A stretch of 64,000 nucleotides of DNA from Stagonosporopsis chrysanthemi (Eukaryota > Ascomycota > Dothideomycetes > Pleosporales > Didymellaceae): NCBI GenBank assembly GCA_022560025.1, contig JAFISE010000039.1:1-64000 (forward strand), written 5' to 3'. This document shows positions 10,052 through 22,344 of the stretch, piece by piece. Both the position numbers and the translations under genes were made by a program. The notes beneath the pieces were generated by a model. That model was not told the DNA's origin. It searched no databases and saw only the letters and a program-made list of their open reading frames with translations. Each line of letters opens with the position of its first letter. Within the stretch, counting starts at the first letter, position 1.

Positions 10052-12700
10052 GGAGAAGGCTCAGGTCACGGGGGCACAGCAGAGGCTGCGTAACGTGCGT
10101 TGAAATGCTTGGGGCGGTGGTGGTGGTGGTGGTGGTGAGGGTGGGTGCAAGGGTTAGGTGCAGAGTGAGCAAGTGATGACGAGATGGAGAGGTTGGGTAT
10201 AGTCGACGATAGAGGACGGGTAGTGGCAGATATGCTGCGCCAGGACTCCGGGCGGCCTGCAGAGCCTATGTAAGAGTAGCGAGCGGTTGGCGAGATTCAG
10301 CACGACGCCCGTTCACGCTGTAGCGTCGTCAGTGGAGAGGCCCGTGGTGACCAAACCGTTGCCAACGAGGTGGGTCAGACAGCGGTCGACCCCAGTCCTG
10401 TCAAGTCCCTGTCGAAATTGCAAGAGCGGTCGACGAGGCGGCGGACCGTTGTGACAAGCAGCCAGGCTCCTAGCACGGCTAGACGAACGCTGCCAGCCCT
10501 GCAACGGCAATGCAGATGACGGGTAAATTAGGACTAGGGCAGCGATGCGCACGCCCTCCGTAACAATGCCTTGGCCGAGCGATCCGCCCACACATCCCAG
10601 ACCAGCCAATCTGCACGCCGCCGGCGAAGAGTCGCTTTTGGGCTTCTGGCACGGAAGGCGTGCAATGCTAGTGAATGGCGCTGCAGGGGGTCCCGGCTGC
10701 TGTTCCAGGACAGGCCGTGATGCACCGCAGATCGACCCTCGCAGCACGCTCAGGATGTCTGTCTGATGCTGACTGTCGGCTGCAAGCACCCTGCTGCTGG
10801 TGCGGAGCGCAGCGCAATGCTCACGTCGCACTGCGCAGTGGTAATGCTGGTAAAAGTCAAAGGCAATGTCGTGGTCGTGCCTTCCCAGCGGAGCGGATCA
10901 ACCAGCTCCGGAAGCAGTCACGCACGCCCGCGCCTGCAGTCCGTCGATAGTGACACAGCCCTCGACGCTGCGGTGCGTCGGCGACGGCTGCTGGCAGCCT
11001 CTTCGAGCACTGCGCGAGACGCCTGGGTGCCGGCGTGGGTGACGCGGTAGGGGTGGGTGGGAGCGGCCCTGCACTGTCCGCTCGGCGAGAGATCGATCGA
11101 CAGCAGGCCTGCGAGCACCTGCTGCACGCTGGGCCGTGGAGATGTCGACGCCGCCGTGAGCGTCAGACCAGGCACCAGAGTCAGGTGTGAATGTCCCCGG
11201 TCCCAGAGTCGGGGTCGAATTCGCCGGACGTGACAGAAGGGCTCCAGAAAACCGCCGACAGGCTGCTTCCTCGCGCAAACAGTGCCCGGCAGTGGCAGCG
11301 AGCGAGAACGACAGCGCCGCGGACAGCGGACAGGGCGTCGACGTCGACAAGGGAATGGGCTGATGAAGGATCACGCAGGGGGGGCGGAGCGGCAGACGCT
11401 GAGCTTCACATGGGGACAGACTTGAGACGAGCGACGATTCTGCACGCTTTAAGCACCCCAGCCGCCTGTCCTCTCATATCGCCTACAACACGCGAACGAC
11501 CATGGCGCGCGGTAGAGGCAGGCGACAGGCAGGCGACACTCACTACTGTAGTCTAGCACTCGTGGTCCCATATCGTCCCGCGAAGGTTCAGTGGGAAGAG
11601 GGTGCGCGACTGGCAGCGCATGCAGCGCCTCTAATTGGGGATAATGCCGTTCCCGCTGGCAGCCTCACCGACCAGCCGCGGGCGCTGCGCTGCGCTCCAA
11701 GCAGCCGCTGTGGCCACTCAGGCGCCGCCCATTCGAAAAGCGCACTGCAAGCGATTAGACAGTTTGCACGGCGCTGCACAAGGCCGCACCCGCTGGCGAA
11801 GCGAACACGGGATGATGTGACGACAATATTAGGAGACAGCTCCAGCCGTCATCGCATCGTGCGCGCTCTCGTATCGCACTGCAGCAGCCTCCACGGCCGA
11901 ATAGCAGCCACCGCCGCTGCAATGAGCCTCAGCATTGCTCGTGACTCGCCGCCCGCACCGCTCCATGCCCTTCCCTTTCCTTTCACCGTCGAGGTGCTGC
12001 CGAGTACGTACTATGTAGAGTGGAGAGTGGAGGCTCTGCCCCCATCCAGCAACTCACCGCACCTTTGCTTGACGGCAAGCTCCTTCGAACTAGCTGCTTC
12101 GGCCGCGTGGTCTGCAGCAGTTTCAGAGCAGAGGCAAGCGCGGGAGAGCTCACGGTGACGGCTGCTCGGACAATGTCCTGTTCCAGCAGCCATGTCCGCC
12201 CCCCGTACGCGAGGTCCTCACGACGCCGCGAGGGCGGATGGCGGCGTAATCCCATGTCTTGGCCTCGTTCGTCTGTGGAGGATCTCGCAAAAGAGGCGGG
12301 TCGATCAGTACAAGCGCATGCAGCTAAACCCTGAAGCCACGTTGGCTGTTGTCACCATCTGCTCACTCTAGCCGACCTCCCGCCATCCAACCACACCGTT
12401 TAGTACTCTATGCTTTTCCGCGCCTTCGAGAAGCTTACCAGTACCACGTGAGTTTGCATGCCACCACAACGCCGGCCTCAGTCCACGTCGATTTGCGCAG
12501 TACGCCGAGGCGGGACTGCCTCGGAGCCGTCACCCGCGTAGGATGTCCATCAGGGGCAGCTTGCGCATCTACCGAAGGCCTGACTGCGGCGACGGCACGC
12601 AAAAGCCACACCACTCCTCTGAGATGGAGTGAGGACACCGACACCGGACGGTGAAGCAGCTGTCTCATGACATGACTATGCCGTACCACTTCTTCACCAC
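10052..12700. other. Long GC-rich upstream region of the C2H2 regulator
   Basis: About 2.6 kb upstream of the C2H2 gene. It is GC-rich, with overlapping open frames on both strands whose translations are Arg/Ala/Pro-rich and domain-free, as expected from base composition. Long promoters and 5' leaders are common for fungal transcription factors. A GGT microsatellite lies at 10116-10137. I see no gene here. Confidence 0.5.
10116..10137. repeat. (GGT)n microsatellite
   Basis: About seven GGT units in a row just upstream of the C2H2 factor start, on the other strand an ACC run. It lies in the likely 5' leader or proximal promoter. Confidence 0.8.
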
Positions 12701-15700
12701 GTGTATGCGTCCTTCCAGAAGACGCGGAAAGTTAGACGCGGAAAGTTGTGCGCGACACATTGTAATCACATCCTACCAGCTTGCCTCTGTGCTGCGGACA
12801 CGACATCACGGGGCACTGACGCTGTGGGAGATGAACGGCCAGGGTCTACGTTGACGGAAAATCTCCCACTTTGGTCATGATCACTCGTGCGATTCACGGA
12901 CCTTCTGCCACCATCGTGCATCTTGTGCCCGATGTGGGGATCCTATTTACCCGGCTTTTGGAAACTGGTGCTTCCACCACAGAAGAGGTGCAACAAACGC
13001 TGTTGCATATATGCTACAATCGACTCTCTGGTGTCGACAGCGTTCTGCCACCGATTTTAATGGGCGTCATGCACCCGCTTCGCCCAGGCCTTTGGCTCGA
13101 GATTTGCGTGATCTTCCGGCACAGCGCTAAACCAGGACACTTCGTATTTCTTTAAGCGAGCACGACTCCGCAGGGGTGTCGCTGCTTTGGCCGTAACCAA
13201 ATCCGTCATCCACGGGACAATACTGCTTCCAAACAGCGACGGTTGTGCCATCCTTGTGATCATCTCGGCCAATTACCTCTACGAATCGGCATGTCAGCGG
13301 CATCTCCACCAGTATTGCCACCGAGGCTGTCCTGTCCACACATTGTAGTACATTGTGTTAGGGGAGTATTGTGAGCCAAACCTCCCACTACCGAACAGGT
13401 TTGACGGTGTACAAATACCTACAAGACAGCTTTGGACAGTCCGTAACCTTGTGTCGGTTGCACTGGCTTGAGATCGTGGTTACAGGTCGTGAGGACTAGA
13501 ACGCTTGCTTGCACAGGGACGGGACGGAACCACATTCTTCAACCAACCTTATTTCCATCGAGTCTGGTCTTCGATATGGTTTGGCGTAGGATCACACCGT
13601 TGTGGAAGCATGTTCGCACAAGTACTTGGAGCATCGATCAACCTGGCAGTGGTTCCATCTGCCAACGACAATGACGTTGGCGATGACAAGATAGCGTCAT
13701 CACAGCTGTAAACGCAGCCTCACTGGCTGCTTCGAAGTGCCATGCGGTGCCCAAGCAAGTTCCCGAAATCCATGAGAGACTGGAACTCGATTCGACTGGT
13801 GGCGAATATCTGAAACACATTTTCTCCAGGTAATAAATCCAGATGACCTGCAGTCAGTCCTCCACCCTGGTTTTATCTCCGACTTCAGCAGCAATGACTA
13901 GCAATCATCTGTCAAGATAGTTGACAGGGCTCCAACCTGACTCAAGCTCGAACATAGATGACATCGCCCCGATATTCTGGCGCGATTGCAAGCAACATTG
14001 GGACTACTGGGTATTTCGTGCGTACATGTATGCAGGGTACGTGGTGTCAGTCACACAGAATGAGCTAAATGGTATTGCGTTCGAGTTTGCAAGCAATAAC
14101 CTGGAAAGTCACCGTTTATTTCATCAGAGCTCGAAGTGCTTCGATAACCGCAGCGACTGGGGTACCCATATCAACTACCGCGCTATCTTACCGCCTTCAG
14201 CAACATCCAATTTTTCCACAAGCAATACACTGATTTGCTTTCTTCAAAGCAAGGACCGACTCCGAAATAGCTGGCCTGCTCTGTCATTCGGAAACCGGAA
14301 TCCTTTTGCAACATTGCTGCCATTCGGTTGATCCAGCAAAGCTACAGCGCAACACGACCTTGTCACCTGCCCTCAAAATCTCCGCGATGTGCGCGACTTT
14401 TCTTTGGGCTCCCCTGCGTAGCTGCGTGAAGACCATGTGGCTGCTGGGATAGCCTGCAATTCAACTTTGCTCGGAAAATCTTCGAAGTCAATTAGTACAT
14501 ACGGTAAGGCCAGCCACCAATGTATCACGGTTGACCAAAGCCACAGGCGCCTGCCGTTCCATATGACTTGTAAAGGCCTTGAGCCTAAAAGGGATGAGCT
14601 GGAGGCGGCGTGATCTGTTCTGGACGCTCAGTCAGCACGCGCCTCGAAACCGAGATGGATTGAAGGATCGCCAGGCCCTGGTCCATGTCCGCCGTTTTGA
14701 GGTCATCGTCCGATTCGACCAGGCTTTGAGAACGGCTGACGCAGATCAATCTCAGGACCTTCCCACCATTATCACCGAGATGTGCTCGGGTGACCGCCGA
14801 CACATCCTGCAGCTATCGGGCCAAGTCTCAGATCAACCGAGAGATACGCCTTGATCGCCTTTCCTGCCTCAATGCATAGAAATATCTTTGAAAGCTGGTC
14901 CGTTGACTTGGAACGATCTGCCGGCCGTACGGTTAACCCTAGTTTGCCACGGTACCCATGCCCCAGGGACGCGCCATTGTGCTTGCTCCAAGGCCGTTAG
15001 AGAACTGCTGGAGACTGTCAACCAGAACAGCCTGTCTGCATGCCCTGTTTCAGCGCGCTCACGACCCCTAAGATCCACTCTTGTGGCAAAATTCAATAGT
15101 CCGTAGACCCATCATGGTTTTCGGGCGTCAGAAAAGCACCCAGAACCATCTTACACTTTGGGCATATTCTTGGACGGTCATGATTTACCACCCCTGACGT
15201 GCCGTCCCTTGCAATCTTTGCTTATGTGCCTCTCAGCCGCGAACACTGAATGCGCACAAAGTGGGAGCTCTTTGGCGGTCTCGGAAGACCGTTACCGGTG
15301 CACAGCCATACTTTCACTCTAGCCTTCTCGAGGCGTTCGGGCGTCCCCACTTTCCACCAACGTCCGCGTCGGCCTGCTTCTCTTCCCATGTCACTACTGA
15401 AAGGGCTAAGCGCTATCTCCACTTTGTGGATGTACGCAACGCTCCTTCGCAAACATTAGTAAGGCGCTATCGACAAACCTGCCGGATCGTTCAGGGTCTG
15501 TCGTCGTGACAGGCGCCCTCGATCGGAGTCCAATCCTCAAGGACGCAAATCGCGATGTGCTTGTCCGGAGAACCTGCGAGATGCGTACGTATGAAACAAT
15601 AACCCGACTCATTGGTCGTGTCTCGAGCCCAAGCACATGGTATCCAGCGAACCAACGCTCTTCCCGATTCAATAATGAAGGCGCTGAACGCGGCAACATT

Positions 15701-18400
15701 GGCTTCTCGCAGCCTGGTCTCATCGTACCATTCCTGCAGGAGGCTCAATTCTGCAGGGTGGTTTTCCACCACTGAGTTTGAGTGAGCGATCTGACGCTCT
15801 TAATGCACCAAGGGGCACGATCGCCGCCGATCACTACTGGACGGAGACTTGTCGTTGCACGGCGCGATAGATGCTGATTCCACACTCTCTGTACCCGACT
15901 CTTCCAGCCATAGCACGTGCCTGAAGGTCCAACGTCTACGTGCCTCGGCGGGGACGCAGATCCAACAGGCCATCCGGATAAAAGACTGGTCCATTAAGAT
16001 GTAGGTAACTCGATTCTGACGATGACCCATCAACGGGCACAACAATACTACACTTTCCGACAGTGTCGCACGAAGCTAACGAGCCGCCACTTATATGTAC
16101 TACGCTAATACGCGCAACGTTGATTGTCGTTGAGAAAAAGCATGAATGCACCAGTGATACTCGTTGGTATTAAGAACCCAGCAGCATACGAATTCGTCAG
16201 TCTTCCCGCCGTTATCTGCACGGCCATCACAAGTAGCGGCAAATCCCCGGAAGTGCTTCGCAATCTGGCGTGCATCGCATTCGGATATACCCTTGCAAGC
16301 AAATAGCCAAGGGGCGGAGCTCTCCCTGAGTCTTCGCCAGATTTGCACCCGCTGTTTCTCCGCGAATGCTGCTGCGGTGAGTATGGCTTACCAAAACCCT
16401 GTAGTACCAGTCGATCAAATGGGGAGACCCAGGATATGGTGGGCCTCAGGGCATCGCAAGTATCAACGTAATCGCAAGTGGACACAAAACACAAACTTTG
16501 GCCTGAGTCAAACTGTCCTTTCATTTCAAAGGCCTCGTAATGCACAAGGTCATCTCTTTATCTTCGAACTGTCACGTTATTTGACGTACAATTTATGCAC
16601 GAAGTCTTGCGAGCGTCTCTGCTTCGACCCTCTGGAGCGTTCCGGCATGCGTAAAATCGGTGTGTGGGGTTCTGAGTTGCAAATGCCGCGAATCCGTAAC
16701 AGGTACCATCAGGATTGGGCATGGGTCCTGTACATATGACGACACACCTGCCTGGAGTCCGGATAACTGGGAGTGGTCGTTGATAATCACCGAAACAACT
16801 AACATGACGATACTATCAGGGTGCCGAGTCGTCCGACCTTGATTCCAGACACGATATGCCAATGACGACATCTGTCGCATAGGCACTGTCTCGGAAACGT
16901 GCTGAGTCTTGGTGAGATTAAGCTGTGCCGTTGTTTGAGTTAATAGAAGTTTAATTCTATGATGGGTGTTTGACGCTGAGGGTAAATTCAAGGACAAGTC
17001 AAGAACCAAGTACACCACACACAATCAGGGCGAACTCAACGCATACCGTATCTTGGCTAGGAAGAACCTTAAGCTCTCTAGACACAAAGTCAGATTCACT
17101 TCTGGCAGGCCACGTTCGAAGTGGTGTATAGGTCATCGCTTGTCTGCTTCCTTGACCCCAGTTCTGCATCCCACGTCGGATCGAAAATCGAGATGATATA
17201 CGCCAATGTCGTGCTGGACAGCCACATCATAACCGCAAGCATCACCATATGATCGCTGTCTGGCGTGCACCCTGGACGCTGATCGCGCGAACCAACTTTC
17301 GCTTTCACAAATGCAGCAACTAAATCCTGACACTGCCTAAAGGCCTTACCGAATTTTGCATATGCCTGAACGGATACCGGGCCGGCTGCACATCGCTCGA
17401 TCAGCTCACGTAAGACGTCAAGTACAACTATCGAATAATGCACTCGTTCGGACATTCTCTGCAGGCGCTGCTGCTGCGAGGCACGCTGTAGGTCAGATGG
17501 GAGTCTGATGTCATGTCGCTAATGCCGCTCATCAAACATGCCAATATCTACTGGACGGAAGATCTGCGTCAGACGGCACGGGTGCAAATCGCTCGCGGCA
17601 TCTTCTCGTCGTTGGACACGCATGCCGATGCATGAGGGTGTATGCACGAGAGTGACACCACGTGGGCGACCAATTTCGCTCAGGAACAATGTCGGCCTTA
17701 TGCTTTGTGATCATCAAATTGTGCAGGAGGGGGTGCTGGGGTCTGGGAAATATGTTACACCGACCTGCGAGGTCAGTATCGTTTCCAGCCGCTCGATAGC
17801 CTTTTCCGCACTGAAGCAGTTCTCCTGCATACAGGACTCCTGAACCTTATCGCTGGATGCCAACAGGTGGGTGTGCGGCTTGCGGCATAGGCAGTTACGG
17901 TTCTCGGACCAAAGTCCTGGAGGTACTTCTGCAGACCTCGTGGAATAATAGCCTTGTAGTAGATGACTAAGCCCACAATCACCACTCATCATCATCTTGG
18001 CCAAAGATGAGCAGCTCTGAAAGGTAGGTGGCTGGGGGAAGCTAGTACATAGTCAGTAAGGCACCGTGGAGCCGTGGCACTCTCTGGATCCAGATTCGGG
18101 TTATAAAGTATGTGAAAGTAAGACTGTTTATGTGAACACCATTTAGATCCATTTTCTAACAACAGCGCCAAATGTGTGGTAAACGACGCACGAACTCCAA
18201 GGGAGACGCTCCACTTCGGTAAGATGCACAGGACCTTTGAATTCAGCTTACTCATCATCAACCTCAGCCATCCCACAGCTGATCTTCCATAGCGCCTTCT
18301 CCTTCACCTCATGACATGCCCAATCCGGGTACCCAGGGGCTCACAGATCCGCCGAAGAATCACCATTGGGGCTTGGGTCCGTGACGACTGCGTAATCCCC
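12701..18400. other. Gene-poor region with coding-like debris
   Basis: 5.7 kb with no intact gene. Several minus-strand segments read like eroded protein but contain stops. One is at about 17096-17700 (amphipathic stretch ERVHYSIVVLDVLRELIE with a TAG upstream in frame). Another is at about 17710-17880 (KAIERLETILTSQ). A third is at about 13700-13840. I cannot name their families. A short direct repeat, GACGCGGAAAGTT twice, lies at 12719-12745. Nothing else stands out. Confidence 0.4.
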
Positions 18401-18409
18401 GAAATACTT

Positions 18410-18714
18410 GGCAGGCTCGTACGCTAGCAAGGGAATCCAAGTCGAGTCACAGAAGCTCAAGGCAGCCAGGCTCGAGCTCGTCTTGCGACGACACCTTGGC
18501 TTTCTTGAGGTTGCGTACCGGACGGAAGACGTGCATACCAGTCGCGTTAGGAAATCCTTGCAGTTTCGACAACTGCCGGAGGAGATTCCGGTGATCAAGG
18601 CGATTTTGTCCCCAGTCCTGTTAGTCAAACCGTAGTCCTTGATGACCCGAAATGCTGTGGGGCGAGAGCTGCCACCACCTTGTCGGCTCTGGTGTGCTTG
18701 CATGTGAGAAGGCA
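18410..18714 (-). pseudogene. SDR pseudogene (frameshifted N-terminal fragment)
   Basis: Minus-strand frames encode, in order and across at least two frameshifts, the N-terminal hallmarks of a short-chain dehydrogenase: FRVIKDYGLTNRTGDKIALI then TGISSG in one frame; VVETA in the next; ATGMHVFRPVRNLKKAKVSS then DELEPGCLELL in another. These are followed by an in-frame TGA and LDLDSLASVRAC. This order matches the TGxxxGIG, 'TA.ALaatGa.V', 'aRn..k' and 'eLDl.sl.SVr' blocks of retinol-dehydrogenase/WWOX-like SDRs. The similarity then ends, so the catalytic half is missing. It is clearly non-functional and unrelated in sequence to the intact SDR at 2.9 kb. Confidence 0.75.
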
Positions 18715-19832
18715 TGAAATGCGGCTTTTGGTGGTGTCTGAAAGGACGCGGTGTTGCTGGAATTGCGTCACTTAGAATGGATGATGGTTTGTGATGACCT
18801 TGTCCATTGCGCAAAGCAAAAGGACTGATTTATACCGTCTAATCAGCTTGATCTCGTCCACTCCAAACTCTTGTACTGTCTCTCGCCGACCCTCTATTCG
18901 CCCTTAAGGGCGCTGCAGAACTCACTCTCGCAGGTGTCGGTGACAAGGTCTTCAATCAAGCAAGATATACAGGATGCAACCAGGTCGTTGATATCGGAGT
19001 CTGTGGGTATGTCGCATGCAACAGCCAGTTGGCTAGTTGGTTTGTCTGGAAAGAACTGGTGTATAGTTGGACCGCGGAGTTCCACCACAGCATATGTACA
19101 CAAGAATAATGGGCCTTATGGATTTAGAACCGTAATGACTCTCTCCCATTGGTCTTTTGTCTCACCTTCGCCACACCTCTCGAGCACTCCACGTAAATCT
19201 TCGATAAGTCCGACCAGTCCGACCATAGCTTGGTCGAGACTCTGCATACAGAGGAATAGGTACCACATCGACTACCTTTGAATGTAAAGCTGTTATTAGA
19301 CTTAGCGTAAGCCCCTTGGACTTCTAAAGGTCTCTCTTACAGTACTTGAGATGAACTTGCATGCATACGGCCAGCAGACCCAACCACAAGGACGTTACCG
19401 ATACTCCACTATGTGCAAGATGACAATGCCCTTATTTCTACGAAACGAGATAACGCCACAGACGTTAATCAGCGAAGCTACAAGATCATGAACGTAACAC
19501 ACATACACGGGATATGTTGCTGGTCGTTACTCTGCTGAAGCACATCAAGAGAAATCAGTGTTTGCTTGCGAGAGCTGTTCCAACAGAACGCTTCGTACTC
19601 CAAGTCACTGTTCAGATATACCAGGGTTCTTTAAACACCTCCTAGTTGCAAACTTTTAAGACAAAAGTCCTACTTGTACTCACAGAAGCGCGTTGTTGGT
19701 TTCGCTGTTCTTTGTGGTTGACTTGTATCTTCACTTCGACCGCAGATCTTCCAAGCATAGCATTCTTCTGCCCTTAGAGAGAGCCGGCGACTTAGGATTT
19801 CGACTTCACTCCCTCTCATCTGAGGGCCGTTT
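18715..19832. other. Intergenic region with one eroded minus-strand frame
   Basis: A minus-strand frame from about 19268 to 18901 is open except for one TAA near 19118. It has protein-like composition (MWYLFLCMQSLDQAMVGLVG; later SQLAVACDIPTDSDINDLVA) but no family I recognise. It may be a pseudogene or chance. The rest, up to 19832, is promoter of the zinc-finger/exonuclease-like gene. Confidence 0.4.
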
Positions 19833-19895
19833 ATGACGCAGCTTTCTCACCATGACCGTCTGTGCGCGGTTTGTGCCTTCCTAGCTGTTTGTTAA
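19833..19895 (+). promoter_or_regulatory. Possible upstream ORF in the leader of the next gene
   Basis: A 20-codon ATG-to-TAA frame (MTQLSHHDRLCAVCAFLAVC) ends about 115 bp before the chosen start at 20012. A second, overlapping ATG frame starts at 19852. If the leader includes this stretch, they could lower translation of the main frame. The transcript start is not known, so this is a weak call. Confidence 0.25.
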
Positions 19896-20011
19896 TAAAC
19901 AAACGCGCCGCCAACGCCTTCCCCACCTCACCTCACCTGAGCCAATCCGAGCCCACGACAATTGGCAACAACTCCATCTGTACACGCTCGTTCGCTACGG
20001 TATCAGGCGCC

Positions 20012-22105
20012 ATGGGCAAGAAGCCTGGAATCGCGGTCAAGTATGACTGTGGTCGTTGTACTGACACCTTCAAGAGCAAACAAGAGCTCAGACAGCATCA
20101 ACAGAATCACCCAGACGCCGAGGCACCTTCGCACAAGTGCCCAGGCTGCATGTTCTTCTTTCCAGATCTACTTGCGCTCGAGAACCATCAGCTGCTCAAC
20201 AAGCATTGGGAACCTGCAGCGCGGTACAGCTGTGATCGGTGCACTCTAACATTCACCACCCAGCGAGAATTCCAGCGCCACCGAGAGCATGGGAAGCCAT
20301 GCTGTGATGCTTTTCATTCCAGAGACTGGAAGAAAGCGTCTCGTCCAGGCTACGTCGACTCAGACAAGCCCAGTGCCATTTCTAGGGAGGTCCAAGGACT
20401 GGAGTACGGTGATGTCTCGACAGGTACTCCCAGCGATATGAGCGCCGGCCGTGAGTACTGTCATTATTGCAAAAAGACGTTCGCGTCTGAGTGCGTATAT
20501 GTTCGCCATATTCTCGGCTGCACTGCGATCAACACGAAGTTGATGTCGGACTCACCTCCACGTACTCCGGTGCAAGAACAAGAAACCCTTCCTCCAACAC
20601 CAGTCGCCCAGGGCCATACTGTGACTGTTCAAGTTCCTTCCCTGCATGACCTCGCTTCTGCCACTCCAGCTGGGTCTTCGCTCGCCTTGCCTCTCGAGAC
20701 GATGACACTTAGAACGAAGGCACCGGTGTCTGTTCAGCCAAAGCAAGAACCTGGAATGTCCAAACCCTCTCAAGTACCAGCTCCAGCAGTCTTACAAGCG
20801 CCCAGTATCCAGTCAACCGTGACAGGTACTTATGTCTGTACCGTCAAAGGATGCCAACGAAGCTATAAATCAGAGCAAGGTTTCAAGATACATCAGACAG
20901 ACGCACATGGTGTGGGAGGTAAAGGTCTCGATATGCATGGGAAGGACTCCTGGATGCTTGGACAACGAGAGCGGGAGCGGCTCAAAGCCGAAGGTCTCCT
21001 CAGAGCTCCACCAAACGCTGCGCGTGGTGGTAAGACCCGTCGCGGTAATCGAGGTGAAAATGCTTCACCAATGCCTGCTGTAGTACGTGCATCGCCTTCG
21101 GTTACACCTGCGCAGCGTGGGCCAGCGACTCCTGGTCCCTACAACCAGGCGGCGCTTCATGCCAACGTCAAAGCACCAGCACTTCCTCTGCCCACAGGTC
21201 CGAACGTCGGCGGCCCTCTCGAAATGGAACAAGCCAAACTCGTCTGTGGCAAGACGCTACGCTTGTTGCTCCAGACTGACATTTTCATCCACCATGACGG
21301 ACAGATGAGCATCGGCGGTATCGACTGGACGCGCATTGGAGTTGATCGGCAACGTGAACTTGTCAACATGTTCGAAGGGATGTGTCATCTGCCTCGTAAA
21401 CTTCAAGCCTTGGAATACGTGCCGGCGCCAAAGACGTTCTTGCCTGAGTACAACGCGCAGTATTCCGTGACAGAGTTCGAAAGCGCACCAGCTCGCGACT
21501 CTACAAAGCCAGGCCTGGGCATCGTTGCCATGGCTTGCGGTAAAATTACCCTCAATGACAGGCGTCACGAGATTGTCAAGATCGCCGCCATCGATGTTCT
21601 TACTTGCCGTGTGCTGATGAGCCATCTGGTGTGCACCGATCCGAACGCGCAAGTCACCAACTGGAACTCGTCTACGACAGGTCTAACAAGCTTCAAGGAT
21701 ATGGAGGATGCTCGTCAAGCCGGATACAAGGTGTTGAAAGGCTGGACTGCGGCCCGCTCAGCTCTTTTCAAGTTCATTGACAACGAGACGATCATTGTTG
21801 GCCACAACCTCAGATCTGAGCTGGACGCGCTCCGTATCGTTCATGGTCGCGCAGTTGATATCGCCAAGGTGGTGGAGAAGGCCGCACAGGGCCCGCTGTC
21901 GAAGGTCCAAGTGAGCCTCGACAGCTGGTGTCGTGATGTCGCAAACGTTGCCAAACTGAAGACCGACCCAGTCTTCGGACGCGACTGTGTCATGAATGCG
22001 TTCGCAGCGCGCGAGATTGGCCTGTGGTCTATCAAGAACCGGGAGATGTTTGAGAAGGTGGCTAAGGCGAAGACAAAGGAGTACCAGCTGGTGATGCAGG
22101 CTTAA
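20012..22105 (+). CDS. C2H2 zinc-finger protein with a degenerate DEDDh-exonuclease domain
   Basis: A 697-aa single-exon protein. The frame is open further upstream but only without an ATG. The ATG at 20012 has a good context (GCGCCATGGG) and lies just before the first finger. The N-terminal half carries several C2H2-like fingers (YDCGRCTDTF..H..H, HKCPGCMFFF..H..H, YSCDRCTLTF..H, YCHYCKKTF..H, YVCTVKGCQRSY..H..H) and a Pro/Ser-rich linker. The C-terminal ~200 residues align by pattern with REX4/REX1-type 3' exonucleases (GHNLRSELDALRIVH, AVDI). The catalytic acids seem lost: DCEM reads ACGK, NDL reads SEL, and the final HDxxxDA reads RDCVMNA. I infer a nucleic-acid-binding pseudo-exonuclease. 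Confidence 0.8.
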   Translation: MGKKPGIAVKYDCGRCTDTFKSKQELRQHQQNHPDAEAPSHKCPGCMFFFPDLLALENHQLLNKHWEPAARYSCDRCTLTFTTQREFQRHREHGKPCCDAFHSRDWKKASRPGYVDSDKPSAISREVQGLEYGDVSTGTPSDMSAGREYCHYCKKTFASECVYVRHILGCTAINTKLMSDSPPRTPVQEQETLPPTPVAQGHTVTVQVPSLHDLASATPAGSSLALPLETMTLRTKAPVSVQPKQEPGMSKPSQVPAPAVLQAPSIQSTVTGTYVCTVKGCQRSYKSEQGFKIHQTDAHGVGGKGLDMHGKDSWMLGQRERERLKAEGLLRAPPNAARGGKTRRGNRGENASPMPAVVRASPSVTPAQRGPATPGPYNQAALHANVKAPALPLPTGPNVGGPLEMEQAKLVCGKTLRLLLQTDIFIHHDGQMSIGGIDWTRIGVDRQRELVNMFEGMCHLPRKLQALEYVPAPKTFLPEYNAQYSVTEFESAPARDSTKPGLGIVAMACGKITLNDRRHEIVKIAAIDVLTCRVLMSHLVCTDPNAQVTNWNSSTTGLTSFKDMEDARQAGYKVLKGWTAARSALFKFIDNETIIVGHNLRSELDALRIVHGRAVDIAKVVEKAAQGPLSKVQVSLDSWCRDVANVAKLKTDPVFGRDCVMNAFAAREIGLWSIKNREMFEKVAKAKTKEYQLVMQA

Positions 22106-22344
22106 AGAGCAATGCAACGTGATCTGAACACAGGCGGTCGGAGGAAAGGGCTCATGAGTGTGTGAAACGGTGTCTAGAGACGCAAAAGCGGGCAAGGACA
22201 GACCAAGTAACGCAAAAAACATTCGAAAAGACCTACTGTTGATAATTTTTGCACTTCACTTATGCCACTGCTGACAGGAGGCCTTTAACGCCCATGGTGA
22301 GCTGACGAAGCCCATGCTAATGAGAAATCCCAATCTGCCACTAA

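Noticed and set aside
10313..12334. Several overlapping open frames of 100-218 codons on both strands
   Set aside because: They are Arg/Ala/Pro-rich, overlap each other on opposite strands, have no domain, and are expected from GC-rich sequence.
13921..14331. 136-codon plus-strand frame
   Set aside because: Composition is mixed and starts in a region without promoter features; no family recognised and no supporting exons.
16105..16545. 146-codon minus-strand frame
   Set aside because: No domain and overlapped by an equally long plus-strand frame; no splice signals join it to neighbours.
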